From assembly GCF_014699005.1 (NCBI RefSeq), contig NZ_JACWZY010000039.1:1-57687 (forward strand): DNA of 57,687 nt, given 5' to 3'. The notes beneath the pieces were generated by a model. That model did not search any database. It was not told the origin of the DNA and saw nothing but the letters and a program-made list of their open reading frames with translations. Within the stretch, counting starts at the first letter, position 1. The number at the start of each line of letters is the position of its first letter. This document shows positions 18,193 through 27,672 of the stretch, piece by piece. The position numbers and the translations under genes are program-made. The DNA comes from Spirosoma profusum. GTDB lineage: Bacteria; Bacteroidota; Bacteroidia; Cytophagales; Spirosomataceae.

Positions 18193-20871
18193 TTAATTGA
18201 CCAGTTTCAATTTGCCGCCATCATTGAGTACTAATCGGCCACTGTTGGTGTATTGAACGGTTAAGGCTTGGCCGGTATAGTTGCTGGGCATCGTTACCAG
18301 GTGGCCAAGTGTAACGGCGTCGATATTGGTTGGTACTCGCCCACATGTCCAGACAGTAGGGTCGTTCCATAAACCCTCTTTTGTCGTGACCATGTTTACG
18401 CAGGGAGATACAATATTTACTAAATAATCTTCAGCTTCGCCATAGCCATAGTTTCCGCAGGCCGACGTGGGCGCTGAGTTGAAATTCAGTACAATTCGTA
18501 GGCGAGTCGCTGTTTGCAGCGGACTGTTGGCTGGTATCTGAAACGATCCAGTAATTGGTGCTGTAAATTCCTGAGTAGTTGTAAATATTCGTTCAATGCT
18601 CTGAAACTGCCCATCTCCGTTAAAGTCAAGCCAGATAGCCGCCTGACTACCATTGTAATAACCATCCAGTGCCAGACTGAACGAGTAGGTCTGATTACGC
18701 ACAAGATTGTTGATGGGGTAAAGCGAAAAGTCATATCCATTTGGCTTGCAAGCGGAATTCTGACTGAAATAGGTGCCGCCGATAACTACATCCTTGATGG
18801 CAATACCAAACTGACATGGATTTGAAAACGAAATCGAACAGTATTGTGGGGTTGGCTGGGCGTTTGTCGTAAAATTGGCCACGGCTGATGTCACACAGCC
18901 AATTGTTACTCGCCAGTCATAAACGGTGTTATTAGTTAACGAATTGATGTAGGTGCTAGGTACTGTAAGTCCGGTTATAGCAATCCAACTGCTCGATGTG
19001 CTAGGTTTGTACTCTACAGTAAATGGGCCCGTAACATCCGTATGGTTCCAGCCTAACAGCACCTGCGACCCATACACTTTAATCGTTGTCAGATTCGTGG
19101 GCGCAGTTAATAGGCCCACCTGGTGCTGGGCCGGTAAACTCTGACAACCATCTGGCAATTGGCAGTAAGCCGAGTAGGTTGTCGATACCGTAGGTGAAAC
19201 TACTAATTGATTGCCCGTTGAGCCACCGCTCCAGACTACAGTTCCGGGACAGCCTCTTGCGGTCAGCGTAGTAGAAGTGCCGGAGCATATCAGAGTATTG
19301 CCCGAAATTAATGGAGGAATTAGATAGCGACAAGATCCGCTGGTGTTGCTTACCCGTGTTGTGATAGGGGTTCCAATAGATTCTGCTCCGTTTTGATCTT
19401 TTACTTTCGCTTTTATTAAATAATTCCCCGCAGCCTGATAGGTGAAGTTCAGGGGCGACGATGCGCTGAGCCAGCCTGTGTCATATGTGCCGTCGTTATT
19501 GATATCCCACTGCACACTCAGATTACTCAGGGGTTCGTTACCATCTGAACTGCTCGATGCTTTCAGCGCAACCGACTGGCCTACTCTTGGTGATGGCTCC
19601 TCTACAGAAATGAAAGGGCGTGGTGCCTGATTACCACCACTCTGTACGGTCAGCATGGTAGTGGCTTCGTTGACGTTACCCTGTTTATCAACCACCAGAA
19701 CTTTGTACTCCCGGCTTTGGTCGAGATCGTAATAAGGTGTTATGAACTGGGTAGTAATGCTGGTCGATAATAAAGATAGTTCAGCTACCCGGTCCCCATT
19801 ATACATCAAAAAAGCCGATGTCAGTGTGTCGGCGTCTGAGGCTGTAAACGATATAGCCAACTGCCCGTTGCTCAGTGTGGTGGGAGATGGGGTGTTTATA
19901 TTGACATTTGGTGCATCGGTAGTGCGCTGATTGCGATTGAATTTGTGACTGGTATTCAAATAGAGAGCTGCGGCATACTCCAGCCGCATGTGTTCGGTTG
20001 GATAAAGGGCTGGGTAAATGCTGCCTCTGCTGCCTCGAAACCCATTATGCATCACATTCCCGAACCGATTGGCATCATTACGCTGATCATGGGGTAAGCC
20101 AAAAGCATGCCCTATTTCATGAAGTGCGCCCCCAATAAACGAGGAAGCCGCTGAACTAAACGTACTTCCGTCGGCCCATGAATAGGTTACGTCCTGTATC
20201 ATTTGATAAGGACCAAGGGCAGGCAGAGTCTGACCGTTGTAGGGGGTATTATCTGTGAGTTTATTGAAGAATGCGAGCCAGTCACTGCCTACCAGGGCTA
20301 CACCTCCCGAACTGCCACCTCCACCGGCGCCCAGGGCAATGCCCCCAACAACAGTGCTGTTGGCATTCATCTGATGAGTTTCAGCTATCAGGAACCATAC
20401 TTCGTTAGGAGCCCAGATCGATAAACCACCATTTGTGGCAGCTGTTATGCTACGCCCCCATGGGTCGGCCCGGATGTAGTCGTCGGTGAAGGAACTGTTA
20501 ACAAAGTTGATTTTCGGTCGGTTTGAATTCGGCTCGGATTCATAAACAAACGTTTTCTCTCCAAATCCATTCAGTTTCATTTGTTCGCGATACCAGGCCT
20601 GCGCCAACATGACCACATACTGCATATCAGCAACGGCGTTCGCCTGTGCAGTTCGGTTCGATGGGATGATATAGGCGACCCGAAGCCGGGGCGGAGTAGT
20701 GGCTGCATTTGTAGCACTTAGCCGGGAAGCTGCAAAAACAGTAGCCGGCGGTGTACAAGCTGTTCCCGTGGGGTGTACAAACTGCTGCGTGCCCATTTGT
20801 TGGACAGGCTGTGCTATCACGTTGCCCCATATGGTCAACATGAGCAGAATTTTTGTATAAAGATTTTTCAC
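18193..20871 (-). CDS. Secreted multidomain zinc metalloprotease
   Basis: 892 residues, GTG start 11 bp after the M23 gene. Signal peptide to about residue 20. The catalytic domain has HEIGHAFGLPHD with zinc ligands His251, His255, His261 and base Glu252, and a Met-turn at GNVMH (Met274), as in metzincins. Then come a PKD domain (about 415-505), a fibronectin-type segment (about 590-670), a GEVED domain (about 730-820, WLDFNGDGQF and GYGEAEDYLV) and a G8-like C-terminal domain of about 65 residues. It should digest extracellular protein. Only two ACGTA/TACGT sites occur in 2.7 kb, unlike its neighbours. Confidence 0.92.
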   Translation of the reverse strand: MKNLYTKILLMLTIWGNVIAQPVQQMGTQQFVHPTGTACTPPATVFAASRLSATNAATTPPRLRVAYIIPSNRTAQANAVADMQYVVMLAQAWYREQMKLNGFGEKTFVYESEPNSNRPKINFVNSSFTDDYIRADPWGRSITAATNGGLSIWAPNEVWFLIAETHQMNANSTVVGGIALGAGGGGSSGGVALVGSDWLAFFNKLTDNTPYNGQTLPALGPYQMIQDVTYSWADGSTFSSAASSFIGGALHEIGHAFGLPHDQRNDANRFGNVMHNGFRGSRGSIYPALYPTEHMRLEYAAALYLNTSHKFNRNQRTTDAPNVNINTPSPTTLSNGQLAISFTASDADTLTSAFLMYNGDRVAELSLLSTSITTQFITPYYDLDQSREYKVLVVDKQGNVNEATTMLTVQSGGNQAPRPFISVEEPSPRVGQSVALKASSSSDGNEPLSNLSVQWDINNDGTYDTGWLSASSPLNFTYQAAGNYLIKAKVKDQNGAESIGTPITTRVSNTSGSCRYLIPPLISGNTLICSGTSTTLTARGCPGTVVWSGGSTGNQLVVSPTVSTTYSAYCQLPDGCQSLPAQHQVGLLTAPTNLTTIKVYGSQVLLGWNHTDVTGPFTVEYKPSTSSSWIAITGLTVPSTYINSLTNNTVYDWRVTIGCVTSAVANFTTNAQPTPQYCSISFSNPCQFGIAIKDVVIGGTYFSQNSACKPNGYDFSLYPINNLVRNQTYSFSLALDGYYNGSQAAIWLDFNGDGQFQSIERIFTTTQEFTAPITGSFQIPANSPLQTATRLRIVLNFNSAPTSACGNYGYGEAEDYLVNIVSPCVNMVTTKEGLWNDPTVWTCGRVPTNIDAVTLGHLVTMPSNYTGQALTVQYTNSGRLVLNDGGKLKLVN

Positions 20872-20882
20872 AGTGTGGATGG

Positions 20883-22412
20883 CTACGGTTCAATCTGTAC
20901 GCTTCCGCTTCCATTGTATATAAGTTTCCCCCCTGCTCCCAAGAGTATCCGCTGCGCTCTTGCGGTGAAACTGGTCGGAATAGTAATAAGGTGATTCAGA
21001 CTAACCGCGTTGGTAATCAAAGGGATTTGGCCACATGACCATACCGTAGGGTCGCTCCAATTGCCCGCTTTTAACGTAGTTAACGACGTAGCACTTGTGA
21101 TAGTCAGCGGGTCGCTGACTGAAGATGAGCTATTAAAAGTGGCCACTACTGTATATACCCCGGCCAGTGTTGCCGTATATCGGTCGCTGGTAGCTCCGCC
21201 GATATCGCTGCCGTTACGTCGCCATTGGTACGTGAAATTTTGCCCACCATTCATGGCCGTCAATTCTATGCCATTTCCCGAACAAAGCGTTGTTGTAGCA
21301 GCGTAGGGGCTGGTGGTATTGACATTGAAAACCGTTTCGGTTGTAATTCCCAACGTAGTAATCTGAAACTTCCAGCGGCCCGTTTGTGCTGGGTTGGGCA
21401 ATGTCTCAGGGAAAGCGTTGGCCGTAAAGGCAAAAGGTAGATAATCGGCTTGACGAGTATACTGGAAGTCTTGAAACGCAGTGCCATCAGGCCGAATGAT
21501 CTTGATGGTGAATACCTGATTGGGTTGCCAATCTCTACCAAAGAATCCAAAATGCACCGTACTGCCCGATACAAATGAACGCTTTTCATTCGTGACATCT
21601 GCTGGGTTAGCTGTGCATGGTGCAATGAAGACAGGCTCTGCACTATGAGTCATTAAGCGCCCAATTTTAGGGTCCCAATAAGGCTTTTGAGCGATCCAGC
21701 GGCTGGTGGCCGTGGTTGGGTTACTAGGCCCCGCAAACGGATCGATAATATTGTTGCTGGCGTCACGTATTTCAAAGTGAAGGTGAGGGCCAGCAGAATT
21801 TCCTGAACTAGCTACAATTCCCAGATACTCACCCAACTGCACTGTCTGGCCGACTCCTTTGGACGTAACAGAGCCATTTTTCATATGTAGATAGCGAGTG
21901 GTTGTACCATCTTCATGTTGAATAACAACCATGTTAGCGCCATTAGCTGGATTAGGGTTGCACTGACGATCAAAATTGCCATCCTGACGAATTATAATTG
22001 TTCCCGCAGCCGCAGCAATCACTTCTACCCGGCTGTTATCCAACATATCCCAGGGAAATGGCTGCACGCCAATATCTGTTCCAGTATGGCCGTCGTAGGT
22101 GCGATTTCCACCATTATAATCAAGGATGGCATTTGTAGCTGGATTGTTATCGACAAAAGCCACAAAACCGTAATACGTATAGTCGAGCGGGGCTCGCTGA
22201 CGTAGCGGCCAATCAAAAAGTACGGGACCTGCGGTCACAGCTTTGCTACGTGCCCCGGCTCGATAGGCTCGCGTTTGTGCCTGAATTTGTTTTTCTAAAG
22301 CAGGAGTAATGCAATTAGTGGTAGGCTTATCTGGCTGCTTCTGACCAAAATAAACAACTGGCTGAGCAAGAACGGTTGACGATAGAAGAAGAAGAAGTAT
22401 CAGTTTTTTCAT
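20883..22412 (-). CDS. Secreted M23 (LytM-type) peptidase
   Basis: 509 residues. Signal peptide to about 16 (VLAQ). The M23 domain has its zinc site in HTGTD (His109, Asp113) and HLHFE (His210, His212), with His176 in RYLHM. These enzymes cut peptidoglycan cross-links or Gly-rich peptides. An Ig-like segment (about 365-440) follows, and the last 65 residues repeat the G8-like domain of the downstream metalloprotease (GNWSDPTVWSCGQIP). It is the first gene of a two-gene operon, 11 bp before the metalloprotease start. A CAAAAATA at 22442-22449 gives a TATTTTTG -7-like box on the minus strand. Confidence 0.92.
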   Translation of the reverse strand: MKKLILLLLLSSTVLAQPVVYFGQKQPDKPTTNCITPALEKQIQAQTRAYRAGARSKAVTAGPVLFDWPLRQRAPLDYTYYGFVAFVDNNPATNAILDYNGGNRTYDGHTGTDIGVQPFPWDMLDNSRVEVIAAAAGTIIIRQDGNFDRQCNPNPANGANMVVIQHEDGTTTRYLHMKNGSVTSKGVGQTVQLGEYLGIVASSGNSAGPHLHFEIRDASNNIIDPFAGPSNPTTATSRWIAQKPYWDPKIGRLMTHSAEPVFIAPCTANPADVTNEKRSFVSGSTVHFGFFGRDWQPNQVFTIKIIRPDGTAFQDFQYTRQADYLPFAFTANAFPETLPNPAQTGRWKFQITTLGITTETVFNVNTTSPYAATTTLCSGNGIELTAMNGGQNFTYQWRRNGSDIGGATSDRYTATLAGVYTVVATFNSSSSVSDPLTITSATSLTTLKAGNWSDPTVWSCGQIPLITNAVSLNHLITIPTSFTARAQRILLGAGGKLIYNGSGSVQIEP

Positions 22413-22520
22413 GTTTTGGTGTAGATTTCGTTTCTATTTCGCAAAAATAGAAAACCCTGGTGTAATGGTTTGACTTACTACTGCTTATATGAGGGAGCGG
22501 TAGGTTTTAGTCACTTTTTA

Positions 22521-22757
22521 ATGTTAATCTGGAAGGAGACGCGTAATGATACGTATCAAATACAAGTTTTAGAAAGAATTATTAATGGGTCAGATAAAGA
22601 GCAGTTATTTCAGCTTACTTCATTTTTGACGATTTATGGAAATAAAGTGGCTAACGTTTTCACTACGTTAGCTGTTTACTGTCTTTGGGTGTACGTAGTG
22701 TTCGTGAGCGAAAATAAACGCCACCGGACATACGAAATGATTAACAGTAAATTGTAA
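22521..22757 (+). CDS. Possible small membrane protein
   Basis: 78 residues from the ATG at 22521, with one hydrophobic helix in the middle (VFTTLAVYCLWVYVVFV) and polar ends. It stops 2 bp before the SDR gene start, which would suit co-translation. Nothing in it matches a family I know, codon use is AT-rich, and a longer frame opens at a TTG at 22470. It may be real, or simply an open stretch of the 347-bp spacer. Confidence 0.35.
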   Translation: MLIWKETRNDTYQIQVLERIINGSDKEQLFQLTSFLTIYGNKVANVFTTLAVYCLWVYVVFVSENKRHRTYEMINSKL

Positions 22758-22759
22758 AT

Positions 22760-23479
22760 ATGGCTACTACAGAAACAAAAACGGCCCTGATAACGGGCGG
22801 CTCAAAAGGTATTGGATACGGTATCGCCGAAGTTTTGATCAAGGAAGGCATTAAAGTGGCTATCACCAGCCGCTCGTCGGTAGCGGCCGAACTGGCTGCG
22901 ACTAAACTAAATGAAATTAAACCCGGCTATGCGCTGGGCGTAGGCGCTGATGTTCGTAATCTGGAATCGCAGCAAAAAGCAGTAGAGAACGTAGTAAAAA
23001 CCTGGGGTCGACTCGACTACGTTGTGGCTAATGCCGGCGTGGGCCATTTTGCTTCCATTCAGGAATTAACGCCCGAACAATGGCAGGAAACCATTGATAT
23101 TAACCTGACGGGTGTGTTTTACACCGCAAAAGCAACACTCGACGCGCTGAAAAAATCGGAGGGTTATTTCATTACCATCGCTAGTCTGGCCGGAACAAAT
23201 TTCTTTGAGAAAGGTGCGGCTTACAACGCCAGCAAGTTTGGGCTGGTCGGATTTACGCAAGCCGTCATGCTCGACCTACGTAACGAAGGCATTAAAGTAA
23301 CGACGATTATGCCGGGCTCTGTCGCTACGTATTTTAACGATCATCAGCCAAGTGAAAAAGATGCGTGGAAAATCCAGCCGGAAGACATCGGTCAGCTCGT
23401 TGCCGACCTTATACGTATGCCTGCCCGCACATTGCCCAGCAAAATTGAAGTCAGGCCGACTCGTCCGGGTGGAAAATAA
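22760..23479 (+). CDS. Short-chain dehydrogenase/reductase
   Basis: 239 residues. The Rossmann motif TGGSKGIG (12-19), NAG at 91-93, and the catalytic Ser142, Tyr155, Lys159 (YNASK) are all present, so this is an active classical SDR that uses NAD(P)H. The overall sequence is like 3-oxoacyl-ACP reductase-type or sepiapterin reductase-like SDRs, but the substrate is not determinable. It follows a possible small membrane protein by 2 bp and precedes pgeF by 128 bp, where a TACTTTG element is seen. Confidence 0.9.
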   Translation: MATTETKTALITGGSKGIGYGIAEVLIKEGIKVAITSRSSVAAELAATKLNEIKPGYALGVGADVRNLESQQKAVENVVKTWGRLDYVVANAGVGHFASIQELTPEQWQETIDINLTGVFYTAKATLDALKKSEGYFITIASLAGTNFFEKGAAYNASKFGLVGFTQAVMLDLRNEGIKVTTIMPGSVATYFNDHQPSEKDAWKIQPEDIGQLVADLIRMPARTLPSKIEVRPTRPGGK

Positions 23480-23607
23480 TACATGCTAAATCCGCCAACG
23501 TAGTGGTTTTAAAAGGCATTAAATTCGCCAAAAAATGCCGCTGAACGTATCATACTTTGGTGCAAAATGGCGAATGACGTAGCACTACTAAAACTGTAAT
23601 CTACTTT

Positions 23608-24375
23608 ATGACGGGTGAATCAACACGAACACATCTGTACACAAAACCAACCATATTTTCTGACTTTCCGAACGTAATGGCGGCCGAAAGTACCCGCCAC
23701 GGGGGCGTTAGTCCGGAGCCGTTTGCATCGCTCAATCTGGGAATCAATACAGACGATGATCCGGCGAACGTAACAGAAAACCGTAGACGATTTTTTGCGG
23801 CTATTGGTGCGGATGAGGCTTCGGTTGCTTCGTCGTATCAGGTGCATGGTACGTCGGTTTTGGTCGTTAGCGAGCCGGGACGTTTTGAGGGGTATGATGC
23901 GCTGATAACCAACAAGCCAGCTATATGGGTTGGTGTAACGGTAGCCGATTGTGTTCCTATTCTGATTTACGATCGTACCAATCAGGCTGTAGCCGCCATT
24001 CATGCCGGTTGGCGCGGAACAGTTGGAGAAATCGTGTCGAAAGCACTCGCCATGATGCACAATCAGTACGGAACAGTCGCTACCGATTGCAACGCTTACG
24101 TAGGTACGTGTATCGATGAGTGTTCGTTCGAAGTAGGTCCCGAAGTGGGCGAGCAGTTTGCCTCCGCTTTTAAACGTATTGATCCGACTACCAAAAAAGA
24201 TTGTGTTGATCTGAAAGGAGCAAATCGGCAGCAATTAATTGATTTTGGTATTCCGGCGTCACAAATAGCGGTATCGCCATTTTCAACGATTGAACATAAC
24301 ACTGATTATTTTTCTTATCGTGCCGAAAAGGGCCAAACGGGTCGAATGTTGGCTGTTATTGGTATTCTCGGATAA
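23608..24375 (+). CDS. pgeF: Peptidoglycan editing factor PgeF (YfiH/polyphenol oxidase family)
   Basis: 255 residues, the usual family length. The conserved metal site is seen as His80 (YQVHGT), Cys115 (VADCVPIL) and His132 (IHAGWRG); LNLG near residue 43 and the GTCIDECSFEVG region also fit. Family members remove wrongly incorporated L-Ser from UDP-MurNAc peptides in E. coli and also show purine nucleoside or laccase activity, so the precise role varies. No operon partner is evident; GlsB-like protein follows 80 bp later. Confidence 0.92.
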   Translation: MTGESTRTHLYTKPTIFSDFPNVMAAESTRHGGVSPEPFASLNLGINTDDDPANVTENRRRFFAAIGADEASVASSYQVHGTSVLVVSEPGRFEGYDALITNKPAIWVGVTVADCVPILIYDRTNQAVAAIHAGWRGTVGEIVSKALAMMHNQYGTVATDCNAYVGTCIDECSFEVGPEVGEQFASAFKRIDPTTKKDCVDLKGANRQQLIDFGIPASQIAVSPFSTIEHNTDYFSYRAEKGQTGRMLAVIGILG

Positions 24376-24455
24376 ACAAAGTCAACCAAGCGCTAGTTAT
24401 GTATCTGTTCTGCTTTTAGAACAATTTATTTACTCAACACTAACTAGAAATAATC

Positions 24456-24698
24456 ATGGGAATCTTAGTTTCGATCCTGGTAGGTGCGGTTGCCGGTTGG
24501 CTGGCCGACCTCGTTTTTAAACGGTTTTCGTTTTCTTTACTTGTTGAAATTCTGCTCGGTATCGCCGGTGGTTTCGTCGGTGGCATGATCTTTGGCCGCG
24601 ATGGCGGAGTCATTGATCAAATACTGACCGCTTTCGTTGGTGCCGTTATCATTCTGGGTATTGCCGCCCTGATTAAGGGACGTAGCAGCGCCGTCTAA
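24456..24698 (+). CDS. GlsB/YeaQ/YmgE-family stress membrane protein
   Basis: 80 residues, all family hallmarks: MGILVSILVGAVAGWLAD at the start, a Gly-rich second helix (GIAGGFVGG) and a third helix ending in a short basic tail. The family are three-helix inner-membrane proteins (transglycosylase-associated) linked with general stress. The stop lies 3 bp before one arm of a 43-bp perfect inverted repeat that separates it from the converging acyl-CoA dehydrogenase. Confidence 0.9.
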   Translation: MGILVSILVGAVAGWLADLVFKRFSFSLLVEILLGIAGGFVGGMIFGRDGGVIDQILTAFVGAVIILGIAALIKGRSSAV

Positions 24699-24701
24699 TT
24701 C

Positions 24702-24815
24702 TGAACCGGGATTTAACGGATTTAGGGATTTTCACGATTTTGTTATTGATAAAGCGCTTTGAAGAAGCGAAAAACAAAATCGTGAAAATCCCTAAATCCG
24801 TTAAATCCCGGTTCA
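24702..24815. repeat. Perfect 43-bp inverted repeat between converging genes
   Basis: Arms 24702-24744 and 24773-24815 are exact reverse complements over 43 bp, with a 28-bp centre that itself holds AAGCGCTT. The right arm includes the stop codon of the acyl-CoA dehydrogenase (24813-24815). Its sequence differs from the other repeat families in the window. It can act as a bidirectional terminator. Confidence 0.95.
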
Positions 24816-25952
24816 AATAAGTATATGCCTTGAAATCACTATTTTCTGAATTTCGCTCGTTCCCTCACCAATTGTACACAGTTTAGCATCGCGATAGAAT
24901 TTCTCCACCGGAAAATCCTTTGTGTAGCCGTAACCGCCGAAAATCTGCACGGCCTCATTCGCAACGCATACTGCCGTTTCTGAAGCAAATAATTTGGCCA
25001 TAGCTGCCTGTTTGGTAACTGGTTTTCCCGTGTCTTTATAGGCAGCCGCCTGGTAGGTCAGAAGGTGAGCTGCTTCAATAGCTGTAGCCATATCGGCCAA
25101 TTTAAAGCTGATGCCCTGATACGTAGCAATCGGATGACCGAACTGTTCGCGCTCTTTAGCGTAGGCAAGCGCAGCATCGTATGCTCCCTGTGCAATCCCC
25201 AAACTTAAAGCTGCAATGGAAATACGCCCTCCGTCCAGCACTTTGAGGGATTGAATGAACCCTTCTCCTACTTCACCAAGTCGTTGACTGTCGGGAATCC
25301 GGCAGTCCTGAAAGAGCATTTCTGCTGTTTCTGATGCTCGCATTCCCAATTTATCTTCCTTCCTACCACCTGAAAAACCGGGTGTTCCGCGCTCAACGAC
25401 AAAAGCCGTGGCATTCCGCGCTGTATTGGGTTCGCCGGTACGGGCAATCACTACTGCTACGTTGCTGCTTATGCCATGTGTAATAAAATTCTTAGCACCA
25501 TTCAGCACCCAGTCGTTACCGTCGCGTACGGCGGTAGTGCGCATATTACCAGCGTCAGAACCAGTGTTGGGTTCAGTCAGTCCCCAGGCTCCCAGCCACT
25601 CGCCGGTGGCTAATCGGGGTAGATAGGTCTGCTTCTGCTCTGGATTTCCAAATAGTAATATGTGATTGGTGCATAGTGAGTTATGGGCTGCCATGGATAA
25701 GCCAACTGAACCATCTACACGAGCTATTTCAACAATAGCGGTTACGTATTCGGCATACCCTAGTCCAGCACCATTATACTCAACTGGTACGAGCATTCCC
25801 ATTAGACCCTGTTCACCTAACTGGCGAAATAAATCGGCAGGGAAATGTTGTTCATCATCCCACTTTCGGATGTTTGGGCGAATAAGGCGTTCGCTCAAAT
25901 CACGTACTGATTGGGCAATTAATTCTTGATTTTCTACAATTTCGTTTGTCAT
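24813..25952 (-). CDS. Acyl-CoA dehydrogenase
   Basis: 379 residues, normal for the short/medium-chain family. Signatures: GAWGLTEPNTGSDAG (FAD/substrate contact), QIFGGYGYTKDFPVEKFYRDA, and the catalytic base Glu363 in IGEGTSEIQ. It oxidises acyl-CoA to enoyl-CoA, passing electrons through FAD to ETF; the closest family style is butyryl/short-chain or branched-chain acyl-CoA dehydrogenase. It stands alone, its stop codon sits inside a perfect 43-bp inverted repeat, and a 373-bp AT-rich spacer separates it from ugd. Confidence 0.93.
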   Translation of the reverse strand: MTNEIVENQELIAQSVRDLSERLIRPNIRKWDDEQHFPADLFRQLGEQGLMGMLVPVEYNGAGLGYAEYVTAIVEIARVDGSVGLSMAAHNSLCTNHILLFGNPEQKQTYLPRLATGEWLGAWGLTEPNTGSDAGNMRTTAVRDGNDWVLNGAKNFITHGISSNVAVVIARTGEPNTARNATAFVVERGTPGFSGGRKEDKLGMRASETAEMLFQDCRIPDSQRLGEVGEGFIQSLKVLDGGRISIAALSLGIAQGAYDAALAYAKEREQFGHPIATYQGISFKLADMATAIEAAHLLTYQAAAYKDTGKPVTKQAAMAKLFASETAVCVANEAVQIFGGYGYTKDFPVEKFYRDAKLCTIGEGTSEIQKIVISRHILI

Positions 25953-26325
25953 AAAGTGAACATAGTAACTACCTTAGTTAGATAGTAATAGTTGATAATA
26001 TAGGAAAATTATTGGAGAATACCAACCTTATTTTCTGATTTTACCTGCCATTCCTCTTAAGGTAATTTAGTTTAATAAATTCCTGTTTAGCTTAGCTGAT
26101 GATAACTATTGAATACTATTAATTTATTTTTTTATAAAAATGGTATTGTGACTTGGCCTTAGTCAATACGTCAGTATGAAATATATTAATTAGCTAAAAC
26201 AGGGAACCGATCAATCACTTAATGACACATACCGATATCGACTATTAAAAAACTCCTATTTTTGTGAGAATAGACTCGATAATTGGTCTAGATTAATTAC
26301 TGTCTGAAATTACTGAACATCACAT
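25953..26325. other. AT-rich divergent spacer with a candidate ugd promoter
   Basis: 373 bp without a gene, markedly AT-rich and with a single TACGT site, unlike its surroundings. It carries the upstream regions of the acyl-CoA dehydrogenase (minus) and ugd (plus). TATTTTTG at 26257-26264 matches TAnnTTTG and would give a leader of about 55 nt for ugd. I see no riboswitch-like fold or other gene. Confidence 0.5.
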
Positions 26326-27660
26326 ATGAAATTAGCCGTTGTTGGAACTGGATACGTGGGCCTCGTTACAGGCACCTGCTTTGCCGAAACAGGAAATCAG
26401 GTTACGTGTGTTGATATTGATGAGCGAAAAGTTGAGAAACTGAACAATGGAATAGTACCCATTTACGAACCTGGTCTTGAAACGTTGTTTCACCGGAACG
26501 TAGAAGAAGGTCGACTATTATTTACGACGAGTCTGGAAGAAGGTATCAAAGGAGCCGAAGTGATTTTTCTGGCATTACCAACGCCACCGGGCGAAAATGG
26601 TTCGGCCGATTTGAAATACATCCTGAAAGTAGCCAGCGATCTGGGACCGATTTTAAGTCAGTACGCGGTTATTGTCGATAAAAGTACCGTACCCGTCGGA
26701 ACCGCTGAGAAAGTGCACACTCACATTGCCGACAACGCGAAAGTTGATTTCGACGTAGTGTCGAATCCCGAGTTTTTGCGGGAAGGCGTGGCTGTCGAAG
26801 ATTTCATGAAGCCCGACCGCGTCGTGATTGGCACCAAATCGGAACGGGCTAAGAGCGTTATGAATAAGCTATACGCACCACTGGTACGTCAGGGTAACCC
26901 GGTTATTTTCATGGACGAACGTTCGGCTGAAATGACCAAATACGCGGCAAACGCGTTTCTGGCTACCAAGATTACGTTCATGAACGAAATCGCTAACCTA
27001 TGCGAACGAGCTGGCGCCAACGTCGACGATATTCGACGGGGAATCGGTACGGATAGCCGCATTGGTAAGCGCTTCCTGTTTGCTGGTATTGGATACGGCG
27101 GTAGCTGCTTTCCGAAAGATGTGCAGGCATTGGCTAAAACCGCCGAAGATTTTGATTACGACTTCAAGGTGTTGAAATCGGTGATGGAGGTTAATGCCGA
27201 GCAAAAAACCAAACTGATGCCGCTGGTTCTGGATTATTTCGGGGGCGATTTACGTGGTAAAACCATTGCCGTTTGGGGACTGGCGTTTAAACCGTATACT
27301 GATGACATTCGGGAAGCGCCGGCTCTGGATAACATCCGGGCGTTACTTGATGCGGGAGCCAAAGTAACGGTTTATGACCCCGAAGCGATGGAGAATGTTC
27401 GCCAGCAAATTGGCAATGCTGTTTCGTATGCGCACACGCAATATGCTGCTCTTGACGATGCCGACGCGCTGGTGATTATTACCGAGTGGCCACTCTTTCG
27501 CACGCCCGATTTCGAGAAAATGAACCTGTTGCTGAAGAATAAGCTTATCTTTGACGGCCGGAACGTATACGAACTCGATCAGATGCGGGAAAACAATTAT
27601 ACGTACTACAGCATTGGCCGGGAAGCTGTACTGGCACCCGTTGAGCAAACCGTTAAATAA
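26326..27660 (+). CDS. ugd: UDP-glucose 6-dehydrogenase
   Basis: 444 residues. N-terminal Rossmann domain GTGYVGLVTG, the central helix, and the catalytic Cys261 in GYGGSCFPKD with Lys265 nearby; NPEFLREG (147-154) contacts the substrate. It oxidises UDP-glucose twice to UDP-glucuronate with NAD. The next gene encodes UDP-glucuronate decarboxylase, so together they supply UDP-xylose for surface glycans. A hairpin repeat of ATGA-like units fills the gap. Confidence 0.96.
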   Translation: MKLAVVGTGYVGLVTGTCFAETGNQVTCVDIDERKVEKLNNGIVPIYEPGLETLFHRNVEEGRLLFTTSLEEGIKGAEVIFLALPTPPGENGSADLKYILKVASDLGPILSQYAVIVDKSTVPVGTAEKVHTHIADNAKVDFDVVSNPEFLREGVAVEDFMKPDRVVIGTKSERAKSVMNKLYAPLVRQGNPVIFMDERSAEMTKYAANAFLATKITFMNEIANLCERAGANVDDIRRGIGTDSRIGKRFLFAGIGYGGSCFPKDVQALAKTAEDFDYDFKVLKSVMEVNAEQKTKLMPLVLDYFGGDLRGKTIAVWGLAFKPYTDDIREAPALDNIRALLDAGAKVTVYDPEAMENVRQQIGNAVSYAHTQYAALDDADALVIITEWPLFRTPDFEKMNLLLKNKLIFDGRNVYELDQMRENNYTYYSIGREAVLAPVEQTVK

Positions 27661-27672
27661 TGAATAATGTAC

